Positions 1 through 11,058 are shown, numbered from the stretch's first letter. The stretch: 64,000 bases of DNA from Hygrocybe punicea (GCA_963556145.1 OY744469.1:372001-436000); one strand, 5' to 3'. Notes: a model not told the origin generated them from the letters alone. A program made the numbers and translations.

Positions 1-5
1 ACCTG

Positions 6-899
6 ATGCTCGCTGTAATCTGCGCACCGCAGACAGCATCGCAAATGCCATTTGTACACGACCTGGCATCCGCCAACTTGCGATTGAAACGTGACCGCAT
101 CAAGAACTTGCACCGGTTGATCAATCTTTCTTCATATATCCACCCACTACTACAACTCATCGGATACCGTGACGCCCCGGAGTTCACTGTAATTGAACTG
201 TATGTTTCTCCAACAGTTCTATCTTCTCTGGTGTAGCTTTCAAGCTTGTTTTGTAGGGATGGGAAGTCCGTGGAAATCGGGATAAAAACAGTCAAAAAGA
301 TCTACCATGGCGAACGTGGTGAAGAAAAGGTTCGATACATTGAGAACGTCTATCGCCAAATCAAAGAGAAAGGCGTGCCTCATGTGGATACTCTTACTCA
401 CGTAACTGGTTCAACGATATATCTCGAACCGAAAGGAATCGGCGTCAAACCAAGGAACGAGAAGGAATTGCTAGAGGCCATCATCTGCCTTCTACAAGCA
501 CTAGAGGCATGCACCATAATTTTGAATCCTGGCATGTTTATCACACGATAGGTTCTCCACCGACCGTCATCATTATTTCATAGAGACATCCGATGGCCCA
601 ATGTTCTTCGGCGGGCTGACAATCACTGTCTCTGGTTTCTCATTGATTTCGATGATGCTGTTGGCCCCAATAATCTGGCAGCAAATCACTTGGGTAAGGA
701 GGAACACTCTCCGCGTGTTTTTGTGGATAATCATGGAGGCGAAGTGGACATATGGGGTGTTGGAAGGCTCATTGTAGATGCTGCCAGGTTTGCCTTTAAT
801 ATCTCGCCTAAGCTAGTGGACCTTGGCAGGTGGATGGAGGATGCTGAGCCGAGTCCACAGGATGCACTGATTGCTTTTGAAGAATATTCTTTGCTATAG
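6..899 (+). CDS. Protein kinase-like gene, 3' part (5' end uncertain)
   Basis: Likely a eukaryotic-type protein kinase domain of the small fungal class with an HRDIRWPN catalytic loop. Three blocks read in one register: exon to 199, a 57-nt intron 200-256 (GTATGT...TAG, phase 2), exon 257-506, a 45-nt intron 507-551 with a GC donor (GCATGC...TAG), and exon 552-899. HRDIRWPN lies at about 579-602, the metal-binding DFDD at 644-655, and HGGEVDIWGVG, the expected activation-segment/F-helix region, near 732-765. No glycine-rich loop is visible, so the gene may begin upstream of the window; ATG at 6 is only the first candidate. Without the second intron, TAG at 549-551 stops the frame and the gene would be a pseudogene. 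Substrate unknown. Confidence 0.6.
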
Positions 900-973
900 A
901 CTTTTTGTTTGGTGTTAGTGTTTTTTACCTGGATTTTGAAACTATTTCTGTTGTTATCTCATTTGTAGAAAAC

Positions 974-1666
974 CAAGGGGGGCCCGGCATTCAAACCCTG
1001 CACCCGAGGTGGGGGGGGGGGTCACAGGCCAAGCAAAAAAAAAAAGGGAATACTTTAATATGTAGCCTTATATAGTAATTTTTGACTTTCCTGCCACCCC
1101 TGAGTGCACGCAACACTTTCACCATGGTGAAATCAAACAAAATGGCATATAATGAATCACCCATAGGTACAGGAAACTAATACAAATGACAGGCAGCACC
1201 AAAATTCCAAGCTGGAGACAAGCTGGAGTGCCCAGAATGCCACAAGATGATACTGAACCCACCTGCATTGGCCGAGTATGAAAGAGGATATGGCAGACAT
1301 ATATGCCTGCTTGTGTGACAATAAAGTGAGTCAGACTGATATTGAGGCCGACAAGGCTGCCGGATGCATTTATCCAGGCTGTGAGACTCAATGGGTAAGT
1401 AATTTGCCACTACATTTATGCTCAGACTGATTGGGTCTTGGTACAGTTTCATTTGGATTCTCTCAACCTTGACTGTGTGCCTCGCAACTGGCGGTGTGAG
1501 GGGCATGCAAACACCAAGAAGGGTCGGCGGTAGATTGGATTGCCTTTTTTGTATATTATGTATTTAAATATACCCATATTAGGAAGGAGGGGGGGGAGGT
1601 CCTTGAAATTGTCAAAATGAAATTTTTTGACCCACGTTTAAGTTTTTGAATGCTGGGCCCCCCTTG
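974..1666 (+). mobile_element. 693 bp internally deleted DNA transposon (MITE-like) with TIRs and 8-bp TSD
   Basis: The ends are 22-bp inverted repeats (974-995 and 1645-1666, starting CAAGGGGGGCCCGG) with one mismatch. They are flanked by the perfect 8-bp duplication TAGAAAAC (966-973 and 1667-1674). The interior matches both ends of the 20 kb element at 42993-63061: 974 to about 1250 corresponds to that element's right end (transposase start) and the rest to its left end (transposase C-terminus). It is therefore a deletion derivative of the same family, in opposite orientation, that needs transposase in trans. The transposase start codon (1124-1126), a 66-nt intron (1127-1192) and the CPECHKM zinc motif remain, as does the C-terminal exon with CETQW before a GTAAGT intron. 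Confidence 0.9.
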
Positions 1667-2859
1667 TAGAAAACAATAATCAAAAATCATTATTCCTCCA
1701 TAAAATAGTACAAACAGGATTTCCACATCAAACATCTGTGCAGCTCCAATGTCAATGGGCAGTCACCAGTAACATTTCTCAGAGGTGAGCCCATTATACT
1801 GGTCTTCTATGTATATATATACATATCTGCAACATGAAATTGTTGCAGATTTAAGTCAGCAATTCATTGGGAACACTACTGAGGTGCTCCATGCCAATTT
1901 TCTATGACATTGGCAGAGTGGTTATGGAGAAAGAGTCCATGCAAGTTGGGGACACAGGAAATATTGTATAAATGTAATTACAGGAGGAGATAGCCTTAAG
2001 ACATTCCCTCTATAACCATGTCAATCCATGCAGTATTTCATGAGATACAAAATACAGCACTCAAAATTTCTCTAAGCCAACATTTTTCTAAACTATCAAA
2101 AAAATTCAAAAAGTCTCAAGAATTTCACAAATGGCTGTAATATCAAATGACCTGAACTAAAAAATTGGATACCCTCCATGAATCCAAAATATGACTGGTA
2201 TCAATCCCGATGACTGTGCAGTCGGAACCCATATGTTCCTGTGATATCATCAACATGATGCACTAGCTCACTCGGTGTCGAACATATGGGAAAAGACAGT
2301 CTTCGCTTTCATTCGCAGGGGGGTGGGTTATCAAAGATGAGCTTCATCAAGTTAGATGGCAGGGGGAACTGTTGGATGCAAGAAGCTCCCAGCTGCAAAA
2401 CATCTGTGGTATTGTTGCTGGTATACGTGACTGGAGCCTCCCAGCACAAAGAGTTTACTGGGGCTTCTGCATAATGCTAACACAGAAATTAGTGGTCTGC
2501 ATCGAATACATGCATATTTACATATGATACCCTTGAAGGCAACAATTGTTTGGTGAAAAGATATTCAAGGAAAGGATCTCAAATTATCCAATAATAAACA
2601 GACCTCTGTTGTTCTCTGTTCCTACAAGTGTGCCAGAAGTAGTCTGAACAGTGTAGGGACTACCATGGATGCCGGTCATCTGGATGAACATCCACCGATG
2701 ACATAAGTGGATGGATATATATGGATATGGATGTGAGGTCATGGATATCCATGGATATCCAGATGATAAGCTTCTCCAACTCCTCGTCCAGCTCCTCCTG
2801 TGGCTCCTCTTGTCTACTTCCTGTGCCTCTCTGTGCCGCGACCGTCTCTCCTGCCCAAA
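1667..2859. other. Intergenic, AT-rich, no gene recognised
   Basis: No coherent coding stretch was found. Several short ORFs lack codon structure or similarity to known families. The only structure noted is a perfect 9-bp hairpin, ATCTGCAAC/GTTGCAGAT, at 1825-1850. Confidence 0.6.
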
Positions 2860-3191
2860 CATGGACCCTCACCACCACCAGAGTTACTTGTGACACAACA
2901 GCCGCCCACTGCCACCCCTCCCATTCAAACATGTTGTTTGGACACCACCACCACCACCACCACCTCATCCTCCTCCTTCTCCTTCGTGAGTTGGGGGCAC
3001 TTTGGACAATGCCAGCCCACTGCCACCCTCCCTCGCATTCAAGCGCAAGCTTGAGGGTCGTTTGACCACCACCACCCACCCACCACCTCCTCCCTCGCGA
3101 GTTGGGGAACACCAGCCCACCGCCACCCTCTTTTGCATTCAAATACGAGCTGGAGGTTCGTTGGAACCTCACCACCACCCTCCCTCACGAG
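2860..3191 (+). repeat. Diverged minisatellite, about 105-130 bp units
   Basis: Three to four degenerate tandem units are visible. Each contains CCCACTGCCACCC or CCCACCGCCACCC, a CATTCAA segment, a run of CACCAC triplets and a CTC(A/G)CGAG or CTTCGTGAG end. The units are pyrimidine-rich on the plus strand and open in several frames, which explains the long proline/histidine-rich ORFs here. Confidence 0.55.
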
Positions 3192-3434
3192 TAGTGTTGC
3201 CGAAGTTCGGTTCGGTCTGGTTTTTCGCTATTTTTGAAAAACCAGAACCGGAACTGTTGGTTTGGTTCAGCCAAATGCCAAACCTGAACCGGAACCATGT
3301 CAAACAGTTCCACGGCATTCGGTCTGCGTTCAAATGCGGTTCGAACCGCGAACCAACCTCCAAATACCTCGTGCGGGCCAGACGTGCGTCAATTGATGCG
3401 GCTGTCACCCTCACGAGGTAGATGGGGGGGCACT

Positions 3435-3600
3435 CCATCTGTTTTTGCGAGGTTGGATGGGGCCGGGGACTTTCCATGGGCGTCCACGCGTGCTGATGAC
3501 CTCGCGAAGAACGGGGCACGTCAATTTACGCGCTCCGTCTGTTTTCGCGAGGTTGGATGGGGCTGGGGACTTCCTATGGGTGTCTGCACATCAATTGACG
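3435..3600 (+). repeat. Two-copy direct repeat, about 110 bp
   Basis: The segment from CCATCTGTTTTTGCGAGGTT near 3437 recurs near 3537 as CCGTCTGTTTTCGCGAGGTT. Both are followed by GGATGGGGC(C/T)GGGGACTT. Length and divergence fit an old tandem duplication inside the hAT-like element. Confidence 0.5.
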
Positions 3601-3754
3601 CGGCTAGGGCGTGTTCGTGAGGGACGTACCTGGGCCAGTAGGTGGGCGCACCACCCTCCCAGCCTTCAACTCCCCATTGTCGTTGTCGTGTTGGTGTTGG
3701 TGTTGTAAGTGGTGGTGGAGGCGACAATGGTCGTGATCATCCACATTTGACGCG

Positions 3755-3860
3755 GCAGGTGGCTGCTGCTGCTGGTGTTGCTCTGCTGCTGCTGCCAGCG
3801 TTGCTGTTGCTGCTGCTGCTGTTGCAGTTGCTGCTGCTGCTGCTGTGGTTGCGGTTGCGG
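3755..3860 (+). repeat. CTG/TTG trinucleotide repeat tract
   Basis: An imperfect run of CTG, GTT and GCTGCT triplets lies just left of the TRIM-like element. A similar tract follows it at 5604-5715, so the element inserted into this tract. Confidence 0.8.
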
Positions 3861-4008
3861 TGTAGTAGTTGTGCCTGGCAAGTCACGTGACCTCTTCCTT
3901 AGTCAGTAGCAGTTCCTGATGTGGTAGTCAGTTTCTCATCCTATCTATCTCACACCTTTCCGACTGATTCTGTGCCCGATTTCATGAGGGTCCCTTGGAC
4001 CCACTCCA
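3861..4008 (+). repeat. 5' LTR of TRIM-like element (148 bp)
   Basis: Starts TGTAGTAGTTGTGCCTGG and ends GACCCACTCCA. It differs from the 3' copy at roughly eight positions, so the insertion is not recent. Confidence 0.85.
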
Positions 4009-5456
4009 TCGTGGTGATGAGAGCACGATTCGACCCACGCAGCTAGACGAGACCACCACATTCCACTCGCACCAAGATTTTTGCACAGATCCAGTGACTT
4101 TTCGAGAACAGAGAACACCCCCAAGACCCCACCCGCGTGATTCCACGCAGCACCCCCATGAAAAACCCTACAGAAGACAGTCTCCGAAAGCCCCAGTACC
4201 TTGTTCGTATCCTGCTACACGCCCCATGACCACCCTCACGACTTTTCGCCCATCTTCACCATTCCACACAGCCACCTCGTGCAGCCACAGCACCAGCTTC
4301 GCCCACCAAAAACCCGACCAACCATGCCCAACCACGGCACCCCACGCTCCTTACAAGACCCCCACAAGGTTGCCGAGCTGGACGACGTATCCAACAATGC
4401 CGTCGCGCAGCCAGACACACCCTCGACATCGTCGTCCCTGTTTTTGACCAGCCATTTCTTATTCAGACCCCCACAGGCGCTCTGATCAATACACAGATGC
4501 TCGAGACCCCCCCGCATTCACGCAACAAACCCAGCAGCCCCATCTACACCTGCGCCATCCACATCAAACCCGTTTTCGTGCCCACCCATCCGCTGCTGCG
4601 TCGTCCAACCGCCACGTCATCATACCAACTAACGCTTCTCGCCCGCACTGGTACCCACTTCCTCGATCCAATGGGCACAGCACAACATGCCCGCATCCAC
4701 TCCCTCACGCCTGCCGTCTCCATACCAACACGGCCCCAACAGCCCATACCCACGCGAATGACGCATCCAAACCCACCCAATGAAACGCAACAACAAGCTA
4801 CCCGCGCAAGAACCCGCGAGCCCCATGCCGGCTCGTTTCACGGCCCCATACGCCCATTCCCAACGCAATCAAACGCCCCCATGCAGGAACCGGGCAACAA
4901 AGTCGACCCAATGCGACCGGCACGCCCCACCCCACCATACCCCATTTCCACACACATGGCCCCACGTCCTACACCCCCACGAGTCTATGCACCACCACAA
5001 TGGCCCATCCCCGCGATACGACAACCCCAAACAATGTACCCGACGTCGCGAGTCCATCCACAGCACCCCCGAGGTCAGATCCCCCATTGCCCCACCCACA
5101 CGACGTACTATGACAGCTGTACCCCAAACGGACACATTCGCGGCCCTGCCCACGCATCGTATGGCAGCCCCACGTCCCCTCGTGTCGACTCACACCCAAC
5201 GACCCACCCACCGACTTCGCGCCGTCTTGTTCCGCCCCCTTTTCCACATTCCACTACCTTTTTTTCATCTTTTTTTCACAATGACCCACCCTTGTTAGAT
5301 CCATCTGGAGTAGACTAGTTTACACCCTTGCTTTTCTTCGTGTGCTTTGCATTCCCTGTTTTGTTTTCTGCTTTTCTTTCAGTCCTTCCAGTTGGTTTCT
5401 GTGCTTTTCTTTCTTTCAATAGCGACAAGGGCGTCGCTACAGAGAAGGGGGGCACT

Positions 5457-5603
5457 TGTAGTAGTTGTGCCTGGCAAGTCACATGACCTCTTCCTTAGTC
5501 AGTAGCAGTTCCTGATGTGGTAGTCAGTTCCTCATCCTATCTATCTCACACCTTTCCGACTGATTCCGTGCCCGATTCCGTGAGGTCCCTCGGACCCACT
5601 CCA
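5457..5603 (+). repeat. 3' LTR of TRIM-like element (147 bp)
   Basis: Second copy of the 148 bp LTR, preceded by a purine-rich tract and followed by the GCGG duplication and CTG-repeat DNA. Confidence 0.85.
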
Positions 5604-5715
5604 GCGGTTGCTGCTGCTGCTGTTGCAGTTGCTGTCATTTGGGGCCATTTGGCCGTCGTCGGGGTGGTGGCATTGGTGGTGTTGCCACTGCCATTGCTGC
5701 TGCTGCCGCTGCTGC
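5604..5715 (+). repeat. CTG/TTG trinucleotide repeat tract, right half
   Basis: Continuation of the triplet-rich sequence interrupted by the TRIM-like element: GCGGTTGCTGCTGCTG at the junction, then further CTG and TGC runs. Confidence 0.75.
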
Positions 5716-6194
5716 CCTTGATTCACTCCGACTCGCGTTGGAACGCGAGGGAGGTTGTTGGGTGGAGTTGACCGTGGGCACCTTCTTTATGCGGTCAAGG
5801 TGGGCCACGGGGGGCTGTTCTATGTAATAAAATGTCAGTAAAATATAGTATGAAGCCATTACTTACCATGGTTGTTGAGTAACGTTAGTGTTGAGTCGAA
5901 ATTAGGGTGTCGCGCAAGTATGTTTAAGGTCACATGACCTAAGTTCATGTGACTGCATAGAAAAAAATGTGAAAAGTTAAGTATCTAAATGAGTATCTAC
6001 GTAGGTAACTATACATTATGGTTTGCGGTTTGAACCGTGTTTGAACATGGTTTGAACCGCCTGTCAGTGCCAGAACCGCAAACCAAACCAGCGGTTCAGT
6101 TCAGCCAAATGGCTGAACCAGAACCGAACTTCCGGTTCGGTTCGCCGTTCAAACCGGGTTCAGATCGGTTCCGAACCGAACTTCGGCATCACTA

Positions 6195-7798
6195 GTTGCA
6201 GGGACAAGGAATTGCCCCGCATACCTGTGGACAGCAGTGAGTGGTCTGTCACACTGGACTGGGAGGATTCTTGTGGCCTCATACATGACCTGTTCATGGT
6301 GAGTGAACCTCCTTCAGACCTACACAAAACACTATGCGACCGCTCCCAGAACGAAAATATCTTCATGGAAATAATAGACGCCTTACTTGGTGTCCCCAAC
6401 AATGCCTCAGAACATGACCAGTGATGCGCTGCCCATCACGCTAAAGACTTCTTCATCAACGAAGACCACTTGTGGAAACTGGGAAGCGCCATCCCTGCAA
6501 GAGCAACACCACACCGCAAGTGCATTACCAGAGCAGAAGCAGTAGTGCTGGCGAGAGTGGAACTTGACAAGATGTGACCTCATCAAGATCCAGCTGTTAA
6601 GCAAGATATGCAGCCCCTTCCTCAATGCTTCAATAATAACAGCAATACGCAAATGTGGATGCTGCAAAAACTTTGGAAATCCTCACATCTATGCACTACT
6701 CAGGCCCATTGTTCGTCGCCGACCGTTTGAACTACTGGTTGGCGACTACATTTCCATGCCAATGGGAAATGGTGGGTTCACGAAGATTGGTCTCTATGCT
6801 GACGTGTTTTGCAGGAAACTCTGGACATTCAAGGCAAAATCAGCAATGGGCAAAACGACTATCGACAGCCTTGAACAAATCTGCAATGCATTCATAGCAC
6901 ACATATATGTTCATGATCGACAGAGGCTCACACTTCGACTGTGAGGCAGTATGCAATTACTGTGTGAGCATTGGCACCAAGCACCACATAGTCACCACAT
7001 AGTCACCGTGGATCAACAGCTTAATAGAGGGGTCAAACAAAATCCTTCTGAACACATTGAAGCGATTGTGTGCCCCCAGCCTCGGGGAAGACAAATATGA
7101 CCAAATGGCCATGAAAGACATCCCAAAAACCTGGCCCAAACACCTCAACACTGCAGTGAAAAGTTTATCTGACCGAATACTACCCTCCCTGCAATTCTCC
7201 CCAGGATCAATAGCAAGTCCCCAGACTATGGAAGACCCAGCATCCATACCACTGCCATCAGATGAAGACATAGCAATTCACATGGCACATACAGAGCAAT
7301 TGCGACTCAATGGCCTAGCTTGTGCAGTGGACCATGCAGTCTGATGGAAAGCAACCTTTGACAAAAAGGTGTTGCAAAAGGCCCCAATAGAAGTTATATT
7401 CAAACCTGGTCAACTAGTACAGGTTTACCGCAGTGATTTAACTAATATTTTTGCCAGCGAACGCAAATTGACACCCTTCTTGTCACCCCCATGCTGTGCA
7501 CTGTCCTGAATATGCAACTCCTACACCTTGGAAACACTTGATGGTGTTCACCTGACCAGCACTTTCAACGCTCGCTGAATCAGGGCTTTCAAACCAAGAG
7601 ACGGCAAAAAGATGGCACAGACCAAACAAGCCAGGCTTGACACACACGACCCACTCCCACCTTCCAATCATGTTGAACCCAAAACAGAGCTAGAGGTCGG
7701 TGACGATATGGATGCAAGGCTAGAGGTCAGTGATGATGTAGACACTGAGTTAGAGGTCCCAGACGATGAGAGTGTTGTGTAGTGATGAGGGGGGCACT
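6195..7798 (+). pseudogene. Decayed Gypsy (Ty3) pol fragment: RNase H/integrase region
   Basis: Several stop-broken blocks in shifting frames retain the order of a basidiomycete Gypsy pol. A linker block is at 6212-6424 (HDLFMVSEPPSDLHKTL). The integrase zinc region and the start of its core are at 6564-6944 (CGCCKNFG, then FELLVGDYISMPMG with the first catalytic Asp). A downstream core block is at 7057-7344 (LKRLCAPSLGEDKYDQM). Frameshifts and stops at 6945, around 7000 and 7345 show it is dead. It ends with a purine tract GAGGGGGGCACT just before the LTR at 7799. The left side is truncated by the hAT-like end at 6194. Confidence 0.85.
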
Positions 7799-7954
7799 TG
7801 TAGTAGTTGTGCCTGGATCATCACGTGACCAGAGTCCCACGGTTCAGTAGATAGTTGACCTTCTGGATGTAGTAGATAGGGGGATCGAGACCACAAGGAC
7901 AGGATTGCCTCTCGATTCCTTCATTTTCCCACAAGCAGCCTCAGACCCACTCCA
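7799..7954 (+). repeat. 3' LTR of the decayed Gypsy element (156 bp)
   Basis: Begins TGTAGTAGTTGTGCCTGG like the TRIM LTRs and ends CAGACCCACTCCA, with a different middle. Its position after the pol relic and a GAGGGGGGCAC purine tract identifies it as a 3' LTR. No 5' partner is seen in the window. Confidence 0.8.
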
Positions 7955-8900
7955 CCATTCTCACACAACCGTCTGAGATTCCGGGCCCATATCACATTCA
8001 ACATGGTACAGCAAGGGGGTAGGGTTCTGGAGGATTTCCCAAATGAAGGCAAAAATGGCTGATTGGTCAGTTGAGATATTGTATATCGTCGTGAGCCCAC
8101 TGTCTCAATACCACACACCAGTATTTGGGGCATACACCATGCATGTGATGTCAATTGCATCCCCTCATTTATACCTAAAGAACCTACATCGCCTACCCAT
8201 GGCACCAATCATGTAGATGAATTGGCCATTGACCATCATGTATATAATGGCATGTTGATGAACTTGGGTAAAAATCTGGTCCCAAGTGTCACCAGTGTCA
8301 GATTTACCCTCAAAAATAGTGGTAGGATGCACCACAAATGGGGTGTATCTGTTATGGGTTATGAAGAGGTCCAATCTCCCCCCAGATGGGGTCCTGACTT
8401 CAGGGCTAATGGACCAGAAGACTCCATCAGTGGGGAAATAAATGTTCAAGATCCTGGGTATCACAAAGGAGCCTGATGTAAAGATGAGAGCTGAATTTTA
8501 GGAAAGATATGCACGAAACCCAAATCCCATTCACAAAGCCTCCTGGATCTACACTTGTATTCACCAATTGATTGTACTGATCTGGATCCATGGCAGGAAG
8601 GAGTTGCCAAGCCATTCCTCAGCTGTGACAATATTGTCTGGTTCTGGACGTCAGGGCAATCCACGAAACAAGCAAATTTAGGAAACACATACAACATATT
8701 AAGGAAAACCCAGAACTGAAGAAACTGAGGAAGCATGGTCCAAGCCTTATAAGTGCTTCCAGGTGCTGAACATGTGCAGGAGGGTTCTCACTTGGATGTA
8801 TCAAAATTATTGAGTGTACCTTCCTGCTCTTTGGCCCCATAGCCACAGATCGAGAAGACCCAAGCAAGAACCTTGATCGGCTCAGAAATGGCTAATGTAC
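7955..8900 (-). pseudogene. Broken PD-(D/E)XK nuclease-like gene fragment
   Basis: The best block (8464 down to 8165) contains GVFWSISPEVRTPSGGRLDL, then FEGKS, then a FFRY motif. The Asp in GRLDL followed by E-x-K in FEGKS has the spacing of a PD-(D/E)XK nuclease core, although the family is not otherwise recognised. In the same register, after a TGA at about 8175, a further block runs to about 7965 (GDAIDITCMVYAPNTG). Upstream blocks on this strand (about 8736-8470) are in other frames. The Gypsy LTR ends at 7954, exactly where the fragment stops, so the insertion may have truncated it. No full-length frame exists. Confidence 0.45.
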
Positions 8901-9579
8901 AAGTCGGGGTATCACCCCATGTACAAATGAGTGTCAATATAGCATTCAGACCATTCTTTACAAGGCTGCCTCCAGGGAATCCAGGCCACTGTCACCAACT
9001 AGATGGAAGATCAGTTCCAATCAGAGGTAGATAACAACCCTCCCATTGATCGGTGCCTGTGGTAGCCAGCACCAGCAATAGACATCCACAAGAACACCCA
9101 CTTTGGGTGACTCAAGTGCCATGCCTACTTCCAACCATGCCCACACAGATGCTCCTGGGCCAAGCTCTGCTTCCAACTCATTGCTCACCCTGCAGTGGTT
9201 TTAAACCTAGAGGAGACTGCATTGGCAAATATTCACTGATGTACCAGTGAAATGGTATGAACCTCCCAGCAAAATGATGGCAGGAACCATGGTCAGTAGT
9301 CCATTTGGAGTCCATCATATTGTATTAGGTTAGGTCCTTTTGGCGACGAAAGGCCACTACTGAGAATGAGGGAGGTGAGAGGTGACACAAGCTGAGCTCA
9401 AAAATGTATGTAATGAACTTTCAGTCATGGACACATATATGATTGACTGCCAATTCAATCATGACACTTGACTTCTGAGACTGAACCCTTCACTGTACCT
9501 TCATGTGTTCTGATGGTGGCTGGACTTGGAGGCTTAAGGGGCCACACCTGCCATCAAAATCACCCTTTGAACAGAGCTA
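8901..9579. other. Intergenic, no gene recognised
   Basis: Only short unconvincing ORFs; no repeat or RNA gene seen. Confidence 0.5.
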
Positions 9580-10359
9580 CAGTTGGACCTGTCATGACCC
9601 ATACCTCTGATAACCCATAACCTGTTATATCCCATAGCTTGGCCTGTCCACCGACTTGGTGGGCAGGGAAATGCATAGCATAACCCATAGGTCTGTAATA
9701 ACCCATAACCCATAGCCCTCCGCTGACAAAACCCATAGGTATAAGAATATATAAGGCTAGTTCCAGTCAAGTAATTAGTTCCCGCCACCTAATAATTAGC
9801 CAGTTTGCCAGCAAAAAAAAACTTGTTCACTTTAAAATTCTTACTTCCTATGACTCCAAAGCCTCTTGATATTCTTAAAAAAGGCCTCTCTAAATTTACA
9901 AGAACAATCAAGGCTCGGAAGGATGAGCTGAATACAAAGCTAGCTCAGAAGGAGACCATTTCATCCTCTGATGAGTGCTGGAAATATTGATGAAAACGGT
10001 GGAGACAATGTTGATGGTGACATTGCTATTGAACCTCGTCCGACTTGTCGTGAGGTCCTCAAGGCAGTATCAACTATTGGCAGGTGCATTGAAGACTCAA
10101 ACAACCCTATTGCACGCAAACTTGATGCTCTGTTGGGGTCATTCACTGGGCAACTTCACCTTGATGAGACACGGAGTATGAGGGACACTCATATAACTGA
10201 TTTCTTCTAGAAATTATCAGAAACATATAGGAATCCATAGTCCTGATATTTTACAAATTTGCAAGTCTATTTTTAGCACTCCTCTCGAAACCCATAACCT
10301 GTCATAACCCATAGCCTGGGCTGTCTACCGAAGGGTATGGGTTATGACAGGTCTGACTG
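9580..10359 (+). mobile_element. 780 bp pogo-like (Tc1/mariner) element with TA duplication
   Basis: The left end CAGTTGGACCTGTCATGACC and the reverse complement of the right end CAGTCAGACCTGTCATAACC are near-identical inverted repeats. They are flanked by TA (9578-9579 and 10360-10361), the Tc1/mariner duplication. AACCCATAACC motifs recur near both ends (9600-9720 and 10289-10350). It contains only the tail of a transposase (separate entry) and is therefore non-autonomous. Confidence 0.85.
9805..10210 (+). pseudogene. C-terminal remnant of a pogo/Tigger-like transposase
   Basis: Two overlapping reading frames, 9805-9990 and 9971-10210, look like the tail of a DDE_1 (jerky/Tigger) transposase. 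They contain an SKFTRTIKARKDELNTKLAQ basic stretch, an ETISSSDE segment, then RPTCREVLKAVSTIG and an ending ITDFF. The catalytic DDD core and the N-terminal HTH are absent. A frame change near 9971-9990 breaks continuity. It lies inside the inverted repeats at 9580-10359. Confidence 0.6.
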
Positions 10360-10361
10360 TA

Positions 10362-11058
10362 TTAGACTTGTGCTAGAGGGCCATTGCTTTGCATGGCATA
10401 TCCTCATCCTCTCCAATCAAATGAAAGAATATGCTTAGTTTGATTTAATTATAGTCATGTTGTCTTGACGAGAGGTGGCAACTCATATCAACGAGCAGTG
10501 CACCCCCCCCTATCAATTTCATTTGATTCTCCTGTCCCTGCTCATAGTATGTCTGTATTTATTCACACTGCAGGTGTTCACACTTGTTTCTTACCTCACA
10601 TGAACACCAGGTATGCTACTACTGTTCATTCTATGTATTCTATTGTAGTACTTACAATACACACTCATTTCTTACCTCGTGTGAACACCAGCCCCTGCCA
10701 GTCCTCCCTGAACATTCCCACCTCAGCTCATAACCTTTTGTCAGGTTATGAGCACTGTAAGTGACCCCCTAAATTTAGGACTTGGAATATGTGCTTTTAG
10801 GCATGTGTGGAATGAGTAGTTCCAAAACCAATCAACTATGCCATCATGTGGATCAGAAAGTGGACTGGACTATTTATGAAAACACCTCTGTCAATGATGA
10901 AGAAGATATGATGTACATGCATCTCATGGCCTTATCATGAACATGAAGAGAAGACAGGAGTAAAGAGGGAGTAACATGGTAGGTGGATGTTTAATGTATC
11001 AAACAAGGAAAGACTGGGAGCACCACATAGGAATACATGAGCTGTGTTACATTATGAT
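10362..11058. other. Intergenic, no gene recognised
   Basis: Low-information sequence with one short direct repeat (TTTCTTACCTC...TGAACACCAG near 10575-10610 and 10668-10692). No convincing ORF. Confidence 0.5.

Larger units (their letters stand above)
3861..5603 (+). mobile_element. TRIM-like non-autonomous LTR retrotransposon, 1,743 bp
   Basis: Two short LTRs (3861-4008 and 5457-5603) with TG...CA ends flank 1,448 bp. The 4-bp duplication GCGG is present on both sides (3857-3860 and 5604-5607). A putative tRNA primer site, TGGTGATGAGAGCACGAT, starts at 4012, three bases after the 5' LTR. A purine tract, AGAGAAGGGGGGCACT, ends at 5456 next to the 3' LTR. The interior has no gag or pol motifs. 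It is C-rich and open in several frames (for example 3995-4447 and 4497-5318), giving Pro/Thr/His/Arg-rich translations judged non-functional. The LTRs start with the same 18 bases as the Gypsy LTR at 7799, so that family may supply enzymes. Confidence 0.85.
3192..6194. mobile_element. hAT-like inverted-repeat element (degenerate) with GGTTCGG-type subterminal repeats
   Basis: The left end TAGTGTTGCCGAAGTTCGG (3192) and the reverse complement of the right end, TAGTGATGCCGAAGTTCGG (ending 6194), match except for one base. Next to both ends are clustered GGTTC/GAACC motifs (3200-3360 and 6020-6180), a subterminal repeat style known from hAT elements. No transposase ORF remains. The interior is CTG-repeat DNA, imperfect 110-bp direct repeats (about 3435-3600) and the TRIM-like element. 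No matching 8-bp duplication is found at the flanks, so the two ends may come from different copies or the locus was rearranged. Confidence 0.5.

Noticed and set aside
2711..3065. Overlapping ORFs on both strands around the minisatellite
   Set aside because: They arise from triplet-like low-complexity repeats (CAC, CTC) and have no conserved features.
3995..5318. Long Pro/Thr/His-rich ORFs inside the TRIM-like element
   Set aside because: The DNA is C-rich and poor in stops in several frames at once; there are no gag or pol motifs and overlapping ORFs on both strands are equally open.
3200..6190. Clustered GAACCG/GGTTCGG words as a possible CRISPR or satellite
   Set aside because: Spacing is irregular and they sit at the two ends of an inverted-repeat element, as hAT subterminal repeats do.
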